Assembly: GCA_003439945.1 (NCBI GenBank) | Contig: QVRM01002203.1 | Location: 186,001-250,000 of the forward strand | Origin: Dermanyssus gallinae | Lineage: Eukaryota > Arthropoda > Arachnida > Mesostigmata > Dermanyssidae | DNA: 64,000 nt | Direction: 5' to 3' | In this document: one piece after another, positions 31,201 to 37,802 of the stretch | How positions within the stretch are numbered: position 1 is the first letter of the stretch | Layout of the letters: every line of letters begins with the position of its first letter | The notes under the pieces: generated by a model | Databases searched by the model: none | Told to the model about the DNA's origin: nothing | The model's input: only the letters and a program-made list of their open reading frames with translations | Made by a program: the position numbers and the translations under genes

Positions 31201-33909
31201 CATGTACATTGTAAAACACCTTTCAAGCAAACCAAAGTTTGCCCGAGTGAGCTGTTCCCATACTCTGTCAAGACCATACATCAGCGCCGGAACAATCTTG
31301 AGGTAGAAAAGCGCCACTGCCGTCGGGACGGACAGTCGCCGGACATCGCCTACCTCTCCATAAAGAGAAATTAGGGCTGTGCGCGCTGTCTCGACAATGT
31401 AAGCAGTGAAGGTCGTCCCAGTATAATGAAGCCGAAGCCCCAGATACCGGAAAGAGTTAACGAATTCCAAGTATTGGCCGCCGCAACGTATAACGTCTTT
31501 AGCAGCGAATCGACCTCCTCTTCTAAATATATATTGTGTTTATACTACCTGGCTGAATAAATGTTTGAACTGAATTTTGCCATGTTGATCCGCCCTTCTA
31601 TGCCGCAAGTAAGCAATCTACTACTTAGTTTATTTATGGTTTGCTGCAGACTGAAATTCAGCTTATAACAGCTGCAGTGTGTTTTTGTTGTAGCAGTTAA
31701 GCAAAATACTCTTACTACCACACTTATCAAAGCTTTTTTGCAGGACGAGAGATACCAATTGTTATTTTATTAGCCAAGTTTTTATTACACACACATATTC
31801 ATTACTGTAGTTGGTTAAACGGCGGCGCTTGATGTGAATAGTAAACGTCGCATTTCCGCATGCAGAGCGTACATTTGCACGCCAGCTATACTTGGTGAAA
31901 CCCTCTCCGTGAGAACCGTGCACTCCGGCATGAGAACCGCGCACTACAGATCTAGTGATCAAATGTCGATTCTCCTCACTCAGCCTCTTTCTTAGTTTGT
32001 GTAAAGCCAGGTCATATAACCTTTATATCGCGCTCTAAAGATGAGGTCACGTTTAGGTAAAAAAAAAAAAAGGCTCAAGGCTGCGTTCATGGACAGCTTA
32101 TAACGTTTCAGTATCTATAAAAGAATTAACAGTTTTTACGGGCACGTTCCTCCGAACATCTCACAGCAGGCGTCATTTTTATCAAAAATAGTGCACATAG
32201 ACAAGTGAAGTTCTGAACATAGTTAGATGAATAGCGTAAGTCAATAGGTCAATAAGTCACCAGTTAAAGGTCCATATCATCCTTTCCAGCCAGCCTCTTG
32301 CGTCAATGGAATTTCATACATTTTGTTTTGCTAGAACTCATCTTCAAAAAGTTGCAATCTACGAGGCTCTGTAAAGACACACAAAATCACTGTTGCAAGT
32401 GAAATTGACTGCATGAGAGTGCAGTCGTAACATGAACTAACATCGCCAAAAATATACTGTTTTATCTGTCATTCGGCTCATTTGATTTCTGTTCAGAAGA
32501 CCAGCACAACATGCCTCATGGTAGAAAACATACTTGCAGTATAATTTTGTAAATGGAAACAAGCCGCTCGTCCTATAGAAGACTCCAATGGGAGTATAAC
32601 AGACAATTGCTGTGGAAATTGGAGGTTTATGAACCCCCAGGGTGTTACAAAAGCACATTTGTAAATGGCTGTGATGTGTGTTGATGGCGTGCACTGTGGC
32701 GTCAACGAAGCTAAACAGCTGATCATTGCTTCGTATAAGCTCTGTATTTGGGTGTCATCTTAGACATTTGTGGGTCCCCATATAATAAGCACCTCTTGGT
32801 TAAAGTCAGCAAGGTCGCTCAGAACCCAGTCAGGAATCTCCCTCGTCTCATGCTGCTAATGGATGTACTGGACCTTGCTTGTACCCCGTGGTTTAGCCTT
32901 CGTGGTTCGTATTTCGGCCAGCCACCAGGCGTTGCAGTTGATTTTTCCCTCTGCGCCCAGAAGAAGGTCTACCACGGCCCTTCCCCCCTGTGGCTGGCTG
33001 TGAACGATCACTACATGGGCGTGCTGATTTCTCGGCTGGCCTAAAGCACCTGACAGACGCGCCCCAGGCAGCAGCGATTCCAGGGGGGTGCCCGGGCCCG
33101 GTGTAAGGCATCTGACACCACCCTTAAAACATCAAGACTGAGTTGAAGGAGGTTTTGCGCCACCTGGAGTATTACCTTCGCAAATACACGCTGCGGGGAA
33201 TGCTATCAAGCTGGCCCTTCAGGAGGTCTCTTGGCCTCGGCAAGACCGCGGCACAGCTAAATAGTATGTGGTGGTACGGGCACGGCCACAGTAACAGATA
33301 ACACATTACATAGAAAGTGGACTAACCGACGCAAAAATGCCCAGACAGGATAAACACGACACTCGGGTAAGCCAACCCCGTGCCCCCGTGCAGTAAGGGA
33401 ATCATAGACGGTCTAGGTAGGCCTTGCATGAAACTAAGGCTTAAATTTCTAGAGCTTCATCCTTTAACAACAAGTATTTAAATAAAAAAAAAACGTTCCA
33501 TACATATAAATACGCGACTAAATCTATAAACTGAAGTATAATCGTAAATGCAATATTAAATGCTGTAATTCCAAAAAGGACTAACCTGTATACAAAGGGT
33601 CCGAGTTCTTGCACGACAGGTGTCTTCCCGGTTATAAACTCGTCATAATTAGTAAGATTAAATACGTAGAGTGATTGGTAGGAATAAATCGGAAAGTCAA
33701 AGTATATCCTATCTAGCGTAGAATCATCGATGAGAGGCCCAGGACGTTGCTTCTGTATCTCTTTGTGGGTCCAAAATAACATGCCGACGTCCACTGTTAG
33801 CAAAATTACCGCCAGGACTGCAATTTCGAGCAACACATTAAACAGATGTCCAACTGAGCTATTGTATGTAACTGATATGCGTTTTACCACACCAACAAAG
33901 CACACTTTA
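14603..33909 (-). CDS. Gene A: CD36/SCARB-family scavenger receptor (exons 1-7)
   Basis: Seven minus-strand exons join in phase into about 420 residues of a CD36-family receptor. These are plasma-membrane or endosomal proteins with two membrane helices and a large lipid-binding ectodomain. Exons: 33,586-33,909; 24,759-24,989; 18,162-18,320; 17,373-17,419; 16,531-16,711; 16,184-16,388; 14,603-14,716. Every junction has AG and GT borders, and codons split across junctions restore sense residues. Signatures include ELGPFVYR, the acidic-aromatic YFLERIDNTYLLVHT block, EPIARYGGGSDIF, VVLSLPHFLHGD, HQFYIDIH and KMIFPIFWTED. No stop or frameshift lies inside the exons. Missing are the first few residues (no ATG in exon 1) and the C-terminal membrane helix, expected below 14,603. 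The introns are large and filled with transposons. The closest relative in the window is gene B. The exact ligand is unknown. Confidence 0.9.
15020..15196 (-). mobile_element. tRNA-derived SINE, copy a
   Basis: On the minus strand it matches the SINE at 24,139 and 37,613: a head with ggcgtggtgcattcgc, a B-box-like gcgggctcgagcc, and a tail with tctcgtggacgttaaatctt. It lies in the intron between gene A exons 6 and 7. Confidence 0.8.
15197..16183. other. Intron 6 remainder, gene A
   Basis: Non-coding. It contains three tandem gaaacgggg-type units (about 15,562-15,600) next to a short inverted repeat (cggtagcc/ggctaccg, 15,543-15,563). I see no gene. Confidence 0.5.
16184..16388 (-). CDS. Gene A exon 6: CD36 core
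   Basis: Encodes about 68 residues: CFSFAPTHVKGTFDGSRW, then MPVVLSLPHFLHGDSSLYAN and LHPDVKKHQFYIDIH. This is the most conserved part of the family ('gaPv.iSlPHFLygdp......glnPn.ekH..yidi.p'). Acceptor gtacag, donor acgtaagc, phase 0 out. Confidence 0.92.
16531..16711 (-). CDS. Gene A exon 5: CD36 ectodomain
   Basis: Encodes about 60 residues: NGQLFPAFEEPPRSVKIFMP, then YKPWPLYLQKRYIFNGEPIA and RYGGGSDIF, matching CD36 'NGTD...FpPF....l.lf..dlCRs....e......gi...RF..p..mF'. Acceptor ccattgcag, donor aagtacgt. The longest open frame on this strand is a shadow in another frame; phase and homology choose this one. The usual Cys of the 'dlCRs' motif is replaced (YKPW). Confidence 0.87.
16919..17158. 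repeat. Diverged ~120-bp tandem duplication in gene A intron
   Basis: Two adjacent units (about 16,919-17,037 and 17,041-17,158) both start gagaaacat and share gcatgaggc/gtatgaggc, agccatgagata/agctatgagata, acaataaa and gaccgtatctaatt/gatcgtatctaatt. Divergence shows an old duplication. It lies between exons 5 and 4. Confidence 0.8.
17373..17419 (-). CDS. Gene A exon 4: 47-nt microexon
   Basis: Encodes FLEHYGNQCHKVEGT plus split codons, matching CD36 'sywesHCdmiNGT'. Acceptor tttgcag, donor aagtaagt. Length and phases equal those of gene B exon 60,891-60,937. The single Cys is one of the few conserved in this subfamily. Confidence 0.85.
17420..18161. other. Intron 3, gene A
   Basis: AT-rich with no recognised element. 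The short plus-strand frame at 17,666-17,878 has no recognisable feature and is probably chance. Confidence 0.5.
18162..18320 (-). CDS. Gene A exon 3: CD36 ectodomain
   Basis: Encodes about 53 residues, FHDRDVELYGNKALYTTDDD through NMLSFNGKT, matching the CD36 block GLFY..NGT..G.Y.V.TG...I....I..FNGK. Acceptor gatacag, donor gtaagt, phases 2 in and 2 out. Gene B exon at 63,810-63,977 is its counterpart with the same phases. Confidence 0.88.
18640..20330 (-). mobile_element. LINE fragment, 'WDATVTDSLAPS' family, copy 1 of 2
   Basis: Minus-strand, frameshifted reverse-transcriptase remnant. From high to low coordinates: EFGMQGGAETAVHAARAILQ (20,290), a NTAKCEVFATGTDPD thumb region (about 19,850), then LPLVGAHQGLYLLRSSFSAC and TSMGGLGRPSARSLAGPA (19,185-19,709), then STRICVGLRLRAALVEP and LSCAHAAGRRPRHTALN (18,862-19,155). 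The order is that of one LINE C-terminal half. Every frame is broken. It lies in the intron between gene A exons 2 and 3. Confidence 0.8.
20331..20869. other. Non-coding between LINE fragments
   Basis: AT-rich. A loose internal repeat (ctgggagttactataacgtcgcatggtagcagattttaaaa-type at about 20,450 and 20,548) is visible. No gene is recognised. Confidence 0.5.
20870..22070 (-). mobile_element. LINE fragment, 'WDATVTDSLAPS' family, copy 2 of 2
   Basis: Minus-strand remnant of the same family, further decayed. Readable blocks from high to low coordinates include TLFKAIYILSPGSRISG, LLLPP and ITSIQDPVTSSLVEVLGASP (about 21,500), TTICVGLRLGTPLVHP (about 21,310) and RLDGMTLIPFEQ with ATVIDSLSPSMIS (about 21,000). 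Stops are frequent. It lies next to, but is not continuous with, the 18.6-20.3 kb fragment, so it is a separate copy. Confidence 0.7.
22153..22297 (+). repeat. 5' LTR with internal fold-back inversion
   Basis: Begins TGTAGGATAGCAG and ends CACTACA like the 3' LTR but is only 145 bp. Positions 22,153-22,186 and 22,212-22,245 are inverted repeats of 34 bp with one mismatch. The second arm plus the spacer is the reverse complement of the first ~58 bp of the 3' LTR, so the start of the LTR has been copied in reverse into itself and about 200 bp of the middle are lost. Confidence 0.88.
22300..22318 (+). promoter_or_regulatory. Primer-binding-like site
   Basis: tggcgcagtcgacaggatc begins 2 nt after the 5' LTR. 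A TGG start next to the LTR is the usual form of a tRNA primer-binding site; TGGCGCAGTCGG-type sites are seen in gypsy-group elements. The tRNA is not determined. Confidence 0.65.
22913..23242 (+). pseudogene. Gag-like zinc-knuckle region
   Basis: The frame encodes CQACGWTRHEYGAEMCPA followed by KCGKFGHFGRKC, a pair of gag CCHC knuckles typical of gypsy elements, at about residues 40-75. The first Cys of the second knuckle is Ser (VRSQKC). Flanking frames overlap with stops, so no continuous gag ORF survives. In intact elements the knuckles bind the RNA genome. Confidence 0.7.
23495..23510 (+). promoter_or_regulatory. Polypurine tract
   Basis: gcgaagggggggaaaa ends directly at the 3' LTR start. 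This is the expected plus-strand priming site. Confidence 0.8.
23511..23798 (+). repeat. 3' LTR, 288 bp
   Basis: TG...CA ends. It contains a TATA-like gtatataaagagg (about 23,663) and an aataaa signal at about 23,682, the usual promoter and polyadenylation signals of an LTR. Confidence 0.88.
23804..24130 (+). other. Unassigned open frame beside LTR element
   Basis: Downstream of the LTR element's target site an open frame reads FYYKQAFRRYLHHIGRLTPE, then EPWIRYPALSG, and a basic end with NKRAKVGLVRPDRL. Composition looks protein-like, but I do not recognise it. It may be a LINE ORF1 piece. The LTR element inserted at its left edge. Confidence 0.3.
24139..24297 (+). mobile_element. tRNA-derived SINE, copy b
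   Basis: Same family as 37,613-37,784: agcgtggtgcattgcgtgcg head, B-box-like gcgggttcaagcc, then atttgtatttatgggggtcc and gtcccgtggacgctaaatct. It lies in the intron between gene A exons 2 and 3. Confidence 0.85.
24759..24989 (-). CDS. Gene A exon 2: CD36 ectodomain
   Basis: Encodes about 77 residues from the second half of a split Arg (IEYRRRKTAYIDG) to YFYKG. It matches the CD36 stretch after GPYxYR: YVELRSYHFEPSMSNASLEDKITTVN, then VTVDEYFYKG where relatives have REL.WGY. Acceptor gcgcag, donor gggtaggt. It lies 8.6 kb downstream of exon 1, an intron holding the LTR element and the PHD-type LINE. Confidence 0.88.
24990..25669. other. Intron 1 sequence with (TA)n
   Basis: Non-coding. A TA tract of about 24 units lies at 25,241-25,288. 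No gene is recognised. Confidence 0.6.
26020..26799 (+). pseudogene. LINE ORF1: PHD finger plus esterase-like domain
   Basis: The ATG at 26,020 opens a frame with CARCEEGLQGTLSVCCSKCA, then VIHVACK and WRCRVC: the C4HC3 spacing of a PHD finger (residues about 65-113). A single TAA at 26,401-26,403 interrupts the frame, which then continues in phase with a coiled-coil-like VRELEKEVRSWKSKHRQ and an SGNH-hydrolase-like start ALVVGDKIVQPLGPALRRIL ending QAGYHECMEF (where esterases have GxND). Without the stop this would be one ~260-residue protein. The Ser of the GDS motif is Lys here (GDK). ORF1 proteins package LINE RNA. This copy is dead. Confidence 0.75.
27435..27662 (+). pseudogene. LINE endonuclease, N-terminal part
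   Basis: IRIAQWNCEEASSLELLARD and LDILVLTETWAT match the start of the APE-type endonuclease (I..WN..., then ..LTET). The frame then runs into the deleted left edge of the tandem duplication. Confidence 0.75.
27597..29589 (+). repeat. Internal tandem duplication of LINE endonuclease
   Basis: Units 27,597-28,541 and 28,542-29,589 both start gccagggcggccaagtgggg and end cgggactccctccagc. The first has lost about 100 bp near its start. Duplicated coding includes GAPLVVAGD, GYSGSSVIDVFATNVPKE and RRLALPRR. Unit 2 keeps the GDFN motif and has no stop where unit 1 has two. Confidence 0.93.
28517..29533 (+). pseudogene. LINE endonuclease and linker, second unit
   Basis: The longest open frame of the element (338 residues). 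It contains APLVVAGDFNVRLDQ (the GDFN metal/catalytic motif), SPTFLGYSGSSVIDVFAT and an AHVTVAVDL block in place of the SDH motif (His kept, Asp lost). It continues into the linker (MLLERAHEVLSVPDVID). It is not joined in frame to the fingers. In active LINEs this enzyme nicks target DNA. Confidence 0.75.
29494..30280 (+). pseudogene. LINE reverse transcriptase, broken
   Basis: Three overlapping frames hold the blocks in order: RRNKASGPDRVRNEHLK (29,494-29,736), LVIPKGKGDPALPSSWRGIA and LTEQHGFRRDRSTETA (29,684-29,929), and AFVDFKTTFESAP then TTGLAQGDNLSPLLFSILL (29,957-30,280). The YxDD box is not found after this. At least two frameshifts and a stop make it inactive. Confidence 0.8.
30397..30600 (+). 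pseudogene. LINE C-terminal Cys/His cluster
   Basis: A short frame has VHGFHHKLC, then HCRCSRCEAHCGRYHAASC, resembling the Cys/His-rich end of LINE ORF2 proteins. It follows the reverse transcriptase by about 120 bp, with the intervening thumb region lost. Assignment is by motif and position. Confidence 0.45.
31040..31490 (-). pseudogene. LINE reverse transcriptase thumb, inverted
   Basis: Minus-strand frame FVNSFRYLGLRLHYTGTTFT, then LSVPTAVALFYLKIVPALMY and GLDRVWEQLTRANFGLLERC, typical of the region after the YxDD box (F.YLG......A...L...I.P...YG). Orientation is opposite to the adjacent LINE at 25.7-30.6 kb; it may be its missing thumb, inverted, or a separate insertion. Confidence 0.7.
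31500..32004. other. Non-coding before duplication copy 2
   Basis: No feature seen. The segmental copy starts at about 32,005. Confidence 0.5.
33586..33909 (-). CDS. Gene A exon 1: N-terminal membrane helix
   Basis: Encodes 108 residues: a short basic cytosolic stretch ending KRIS, a hydrophobic helix at about residues 28-50, then ectodomain with FPIYSYQSLYVFNLTNYDEF and ELGPFVYR, the standard opening of CD36 proteins. The acceptor ctataag lies just before, and the first base completes a split codon, so an upstream exon with the ATG is needed and has not been found. The donor is caggttagt, phase 2. NLT is a likely N-glycosylation site. Confidence 0.88.
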
Positions 33910-34629
33910 CTTATAGAAAAAGTGTGATTTATTGGATTGAATCACCGTTTGTTAAACTATGCAATGTTATCTTTGAAAGCCATTTTAGATAAAATTAATA
34001 AGTATAGGACTTGCGAGAAATGAAAGCTGTTAGGCTAAACAAAGTTCAAGAGAGAAAAAGGCACATTCAATGTATAGTCGGATTAAACGCCTGAACTTCG
34101 TATGAAATGTATTCTTAATATAGGTTGTAAGTGATTTCTGTGCAATTAGTCTACTCATGAAATAATTGTTACACTGGACATGGCTCCCCCAGAGGACATA
34201 TTGGGCTAAACTAGGAATTTGCATTGGTTTTCAAGTTCCGGAAACACAAGAATACAGAGAGTCAGCTAAACAATTTACTAAAAAGTTATTTGCGCATCTT
34301 ATGGAGTTTCAAATCTAAAAAACAATTATTAACATGAACACTGTTTTACCTTAACCTAAGTCCCATTAAGCCAGGGCCTTATTTAAATAGCCACAATATA
34401 GTACACATTTGACCGTCAACAATCTTTCGTCCGACATAATTACCGAAAAGCTCTTGTAAAACAACTCCAGCCTTGGTTCACAGCCGGCTAAAAATAATAT
34501 ACAATGGCTGCACAACACGACAAAATAGCTAACCAAATGAAGATTGACCAAAGTTGTACAATAAACGGGATTTTTCAGTCAAAGTCTAAATAGTGCAACT
34601 TTAAAACACTCCTAACTTAAATCAAGCTC
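33910..34629. other. Intron or 5' flank of gene A
   Basis: AT-rich, aligning with 2,171-2,859. The first coding exon of gene A should lie upstream on this strand (higher coordinates), but none is recognised. Confidence 0.5.
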
Positions 34630-35830
34630 AACTGCTGTTGATGGACCACGTCAAACTTTACGACGAACAAAACGCGGGTTATGCCTCAAACCACAAAAAT
34701 GCGAACTACTTGAGTCAAGATTACGAATATCCGACCCTTCGGTGGCTGGTAACTGCCCTCCTTCCAAACTGTCTCAGGACAAATAAGACCAGCCTCAGCT
34801 TGCTAGGCGTGCCACTTTTTGATGACGGAAAGAAAGCTTATATATCTGGTTAGCTGGAGAAGTTTAAATCGTCTTCAAGTCGCATGGGTTCCTTGGGTGC
34901 AAACAGGGGATTGATTTAATTAAGGTCCTGCTTCTCGACAGCACAGGTAAACCACCTGCTTCGTGGGACTGACTTAACGAAATATATAAATCTTTAAGGA
35001 CAATTGAATGCCCACACGTTGAAGTCCCTGTCTTCCTTACTTAGCTTAAGTTTACCAGAGGCAGCTTGCCGGCAAGCCTTCTGCCCGTGGCACAAGCAAG
35101 TTAGGCATTCCAGAAGCTGCCTCGGTCGCAGGTCCTGCGGTGATCGCATTCCAAGGACTGTCTCTTTGCATGCACTGGAACACCCCTCCTGAAGACCTAA
35201 TTTCCCAGACAAGCTGGATCGCTCCGGTAGAAGACATACATTTAGCCAATCTTCTCAATTCAGCAGAAAATGAGGTGAACAAAGCACGGCAGTGATCTCG
35301 TTGGAACCTTGTTAGAAAACTCTGTTGTCAGAATCTGCGTTGGTCTTCTCTATTCGAGGAACACGAGTGGAGCTGTGGGGAGAGAAGGGATCACCCCTAG
35401 GTCAACATGGCTTATCCTGCGTCTGCAACTTAGGCGTAGGACGAGACGCCGCTTTGAATGTTACTCTAGCCCGTGTTTTAAGGTCTTCTGACTGTTCTTG
35501 TCTTCTTGAATCTGCAGGCTGGTATACAGACGACCCTTGTCGACCTGACGCGATGCTCCTAACAATATTTGATGTTGGGAAGACTCTCGTCTGGGACGCT
35601 ACCGTGACCGACTCTTTAGCACCTTCAATGGTCAGTCACGGCGATGCCCTGGCTGGTTACACTGTTTCGCAGGCGGAGAGAAACAAATGTTGGAAGTAGG
35701 CATCTATCGAAGATCTATAGAGTTTCGACCGTTTGCTTTTGAGACCTTAGAGAGGCCAGGTAAAACTACTGAGGTTACTAAGAAATGCAAATGCCTAAGA
35801 TTGGCCACAGGGGACCTAAGCGCAGGTGAA
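34630..35830 (+). mobile_element. Decayed LINE remnant, copy 2
   Basis: Counterpart of 2,860-4,140. The RT palm motif has been deleted; the thumb piece LRWLVTALLPNCLRTNKTSL, then SLLGVPLFDD, remains at 34,725-34,830. The C-terminal block is clearer than in copy 1: YTDDPCRPDAMLLTIFDVGK, then TLVWDATVTDSLAPSMVSHG (about 35,520-35,645). Frames are broken between blocks. Confidence 0.78.
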
Positions 35831-36179
35831 ATTTGCCGGCAAAGGCCGTCATTGAATATTCAACGTGGTAACGCCGCACCTTGTCTAGGTGGTCGACACC
35901 AGGCTTGTCACGTCTTTATAAATGAGGGGCCTTGTCGACAACCTGTGCATACCAATGGGGTGCCAGGACGTAGTCTGGATACACATGGTTTTTGGATAGG
36001 GCCCTTTCTGCAATCAATTTACGATTTTGTATGCACCGTACAACGTTGGAAACGATGAACTTAAAAAATCACACCATAATATACTATGTCCCTAAAATCC
36101 TTAAAGAGCATTAATGGAGCTTGATGAATCCGGTTTAAACGTTCATACTTCACACTTCTAGCAACTGAATGATAATGAA

Positions 36180-36380
36180 AAAATATAGCCATATTGTGAG
36201 GTTGAAACCGCTTATGCTTGGTTGCACTGTAAAGTTTACGTACTGATCATAACTATCTGCGTAGCATGTAAGTGCATAGTTGTAGCTGAACTGGGGCTGC
36301 CGAACGCAGGAAGTGGTAGTACCGACTGGTCTCATACGATTTCGTCGTTTTTTCACGTTGAGGTTAGATAGTATAAAAAT
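36180..36380 (-). other. Exon-like segment, copy 2 of 6.0 kb
   Basis: Counterpart of 5,990-6,180. Two frames are open across it; one contains MRPVGTTTSCVRQPQFSYNY, another LPAFGSPSSATTM. Differences between copies look unconstrained, so neither frame is clearly under selection. Confidence 0.25.
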
Positions 36381-36849
36381 GAGACGCGCTTTTTTTGAAA
36401 GCATGGACGCATGAAGTGTGTTTGGCCTTTCTATTTACAAACGAAGCTTTTTCGGGAACACATAGCTACTTGACGCGCTAATACTTCGTAGTCGTAGCAC
36501 GTTGATTAGAAAGTCAGTAAGTTTCATTTATTGAAAAATTAACGTGTTTTACTGCTGGGTGAAAATACTCAAACTTGACAACTGTATAAACATCATATAT
36601 TATGTTTTGTATTCGTGGTAGTGGCTTACACCTATATTATTTTTTTTAAATCTTACGTCATAGTAAGCAATTACGCAAGTCGAAGCCTCGAAAAACCTTA
36701 GTGTGGTTTAACGAATATACGATTATTAGGGCGGAAAAAACTCTAGAAGTTAAGGTTTTTATTTAGTTATCTAGAACCTGGTCAATTATGTGTTGCACGA
36801 CTGAGGCGCCGGCCAGATTATAGCAGATGCTACAGCGTTGGAATAAGCG

Positions 36850-37220
36850 CGCATTGTTGATGTGCGTAAGTCATCGGTTCAGCTAGTAAAATTAGTCCGT
36901 TTCAGCGCTTTGCTTAAAAAAGCGAAAAGCAAAATACGGTTGAAAAGAGTTTTACCAGGACATTAAACATCCTAGCTACTCTTAGCTATTGCCTCTGCTT
37001 TCAACTAAATTACCTCCTAGGACCATCCATGCTTAATATGGCTCATGCAAATTTCATGTTAGAGTGAAATTAGTGTGAGTGGAAGACAGTTCGTAGCCGC
37101 GTCTAATCAGTAACATGTTAAGAAGAAGTAAACACATAACTTTTTTTTAACTCAGCAGGTTAAACTGATTTTTATTACACTAATTAATATATGCAAAACT
37201 AATATATTTGTAAAACGTCA
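36850..37220 (-). repeat. Resembles last intron of gene B
   Basis: Shares ttttaccaggacatt.aacatcctagcta, gactcat/ggctcat spacing and ttaactcag...ttaaac...ctaatatatttgtaa with 55,215-55,630. It could be the relic 3' end of another CD36 paralogue or a repeat present in both places. No tail exon follows it. Confidence 0.55.
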
Positions 37221-37249
37221 CCAAACACCTTTTTTAAATTTTCGCTCCT

Positions 37250-37490
37250 TTATTGTTTTTGATTTTATCCGATCACAGTTCTTTAATATTAGGTTGATCT
37301 ACAAGTCCGTCCGAATTGTTCACCCATTTTTGAGAACACATGTCGTGGTGGAGAGTCACTCCTTCTCACTCAGGCCGGTCTCGGTCGTTTACGTCGAAGT
37401 CGCCGTTCCTAAATCGGACAAACCACTTTTGAACTGACCTATCTGTTACTGCCTCTCCGCCATACACTTTACACATATTAGTCTAGTCAC
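37250..37490 (-). pseudogene. Mariner transposase fragment (HTH region)
   Basis: Minus-strand frame CKVYGGEAVTDRSVQKWFVR followed by FRNGDFDVNDRDRP matches the second helix-turn-helix of mariner transposases (..YG..a....+CQ.WF.kFr.GdFdl.D..R.GRP). The GRP end and the catalytic DDD domain are missing. A dead fragment. Confidence 0.8.
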
Positions 37491-37594
37491 GACTTGGGTG
37501 GTATTCTTTCCTTTCCGAAAATAAAATAGCATTAAATGACGAAAATGCAAAATTAAATCTGCCATCTTTACTCGAGCGTCAGAGTTCGCGTAAG

Positions 37595-37802
37595 TTAGAT
37601 ATTCGAACGAATCTAGCCCGGTGGCGTGGTACATTTGCATGCGCCTCGCGACTGGAGACACACATAAATGCGCGGGTTCGAACCCCGCCGTTGTACATTT
37701 GTATGTATGGACGTCCGTCTATGAAGCAATGTAAAAAGTAGTCCCATGGACGTTAAACCTTGGCTGCTTGGGGTAGTATTTTTTTTAGATATTCGAACGA
37801 AT
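37595..37802 (+). mobile_element. tRNA-derived SINE, copy c, with target duplications
   Basis: The body (37,613-37,784) has head gtggcgtggtacatttgcat, a consensus-like B box gggttcgaaccccgcc and the family tail cccatggacgttaaacct. Perfect 18-bp direct repeats ttagatattcgaacgaat flank it (37,595-37,612 and 37,785-37,802). This is a textbook LINE-mobilised insertion. Confidence 0.92.
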
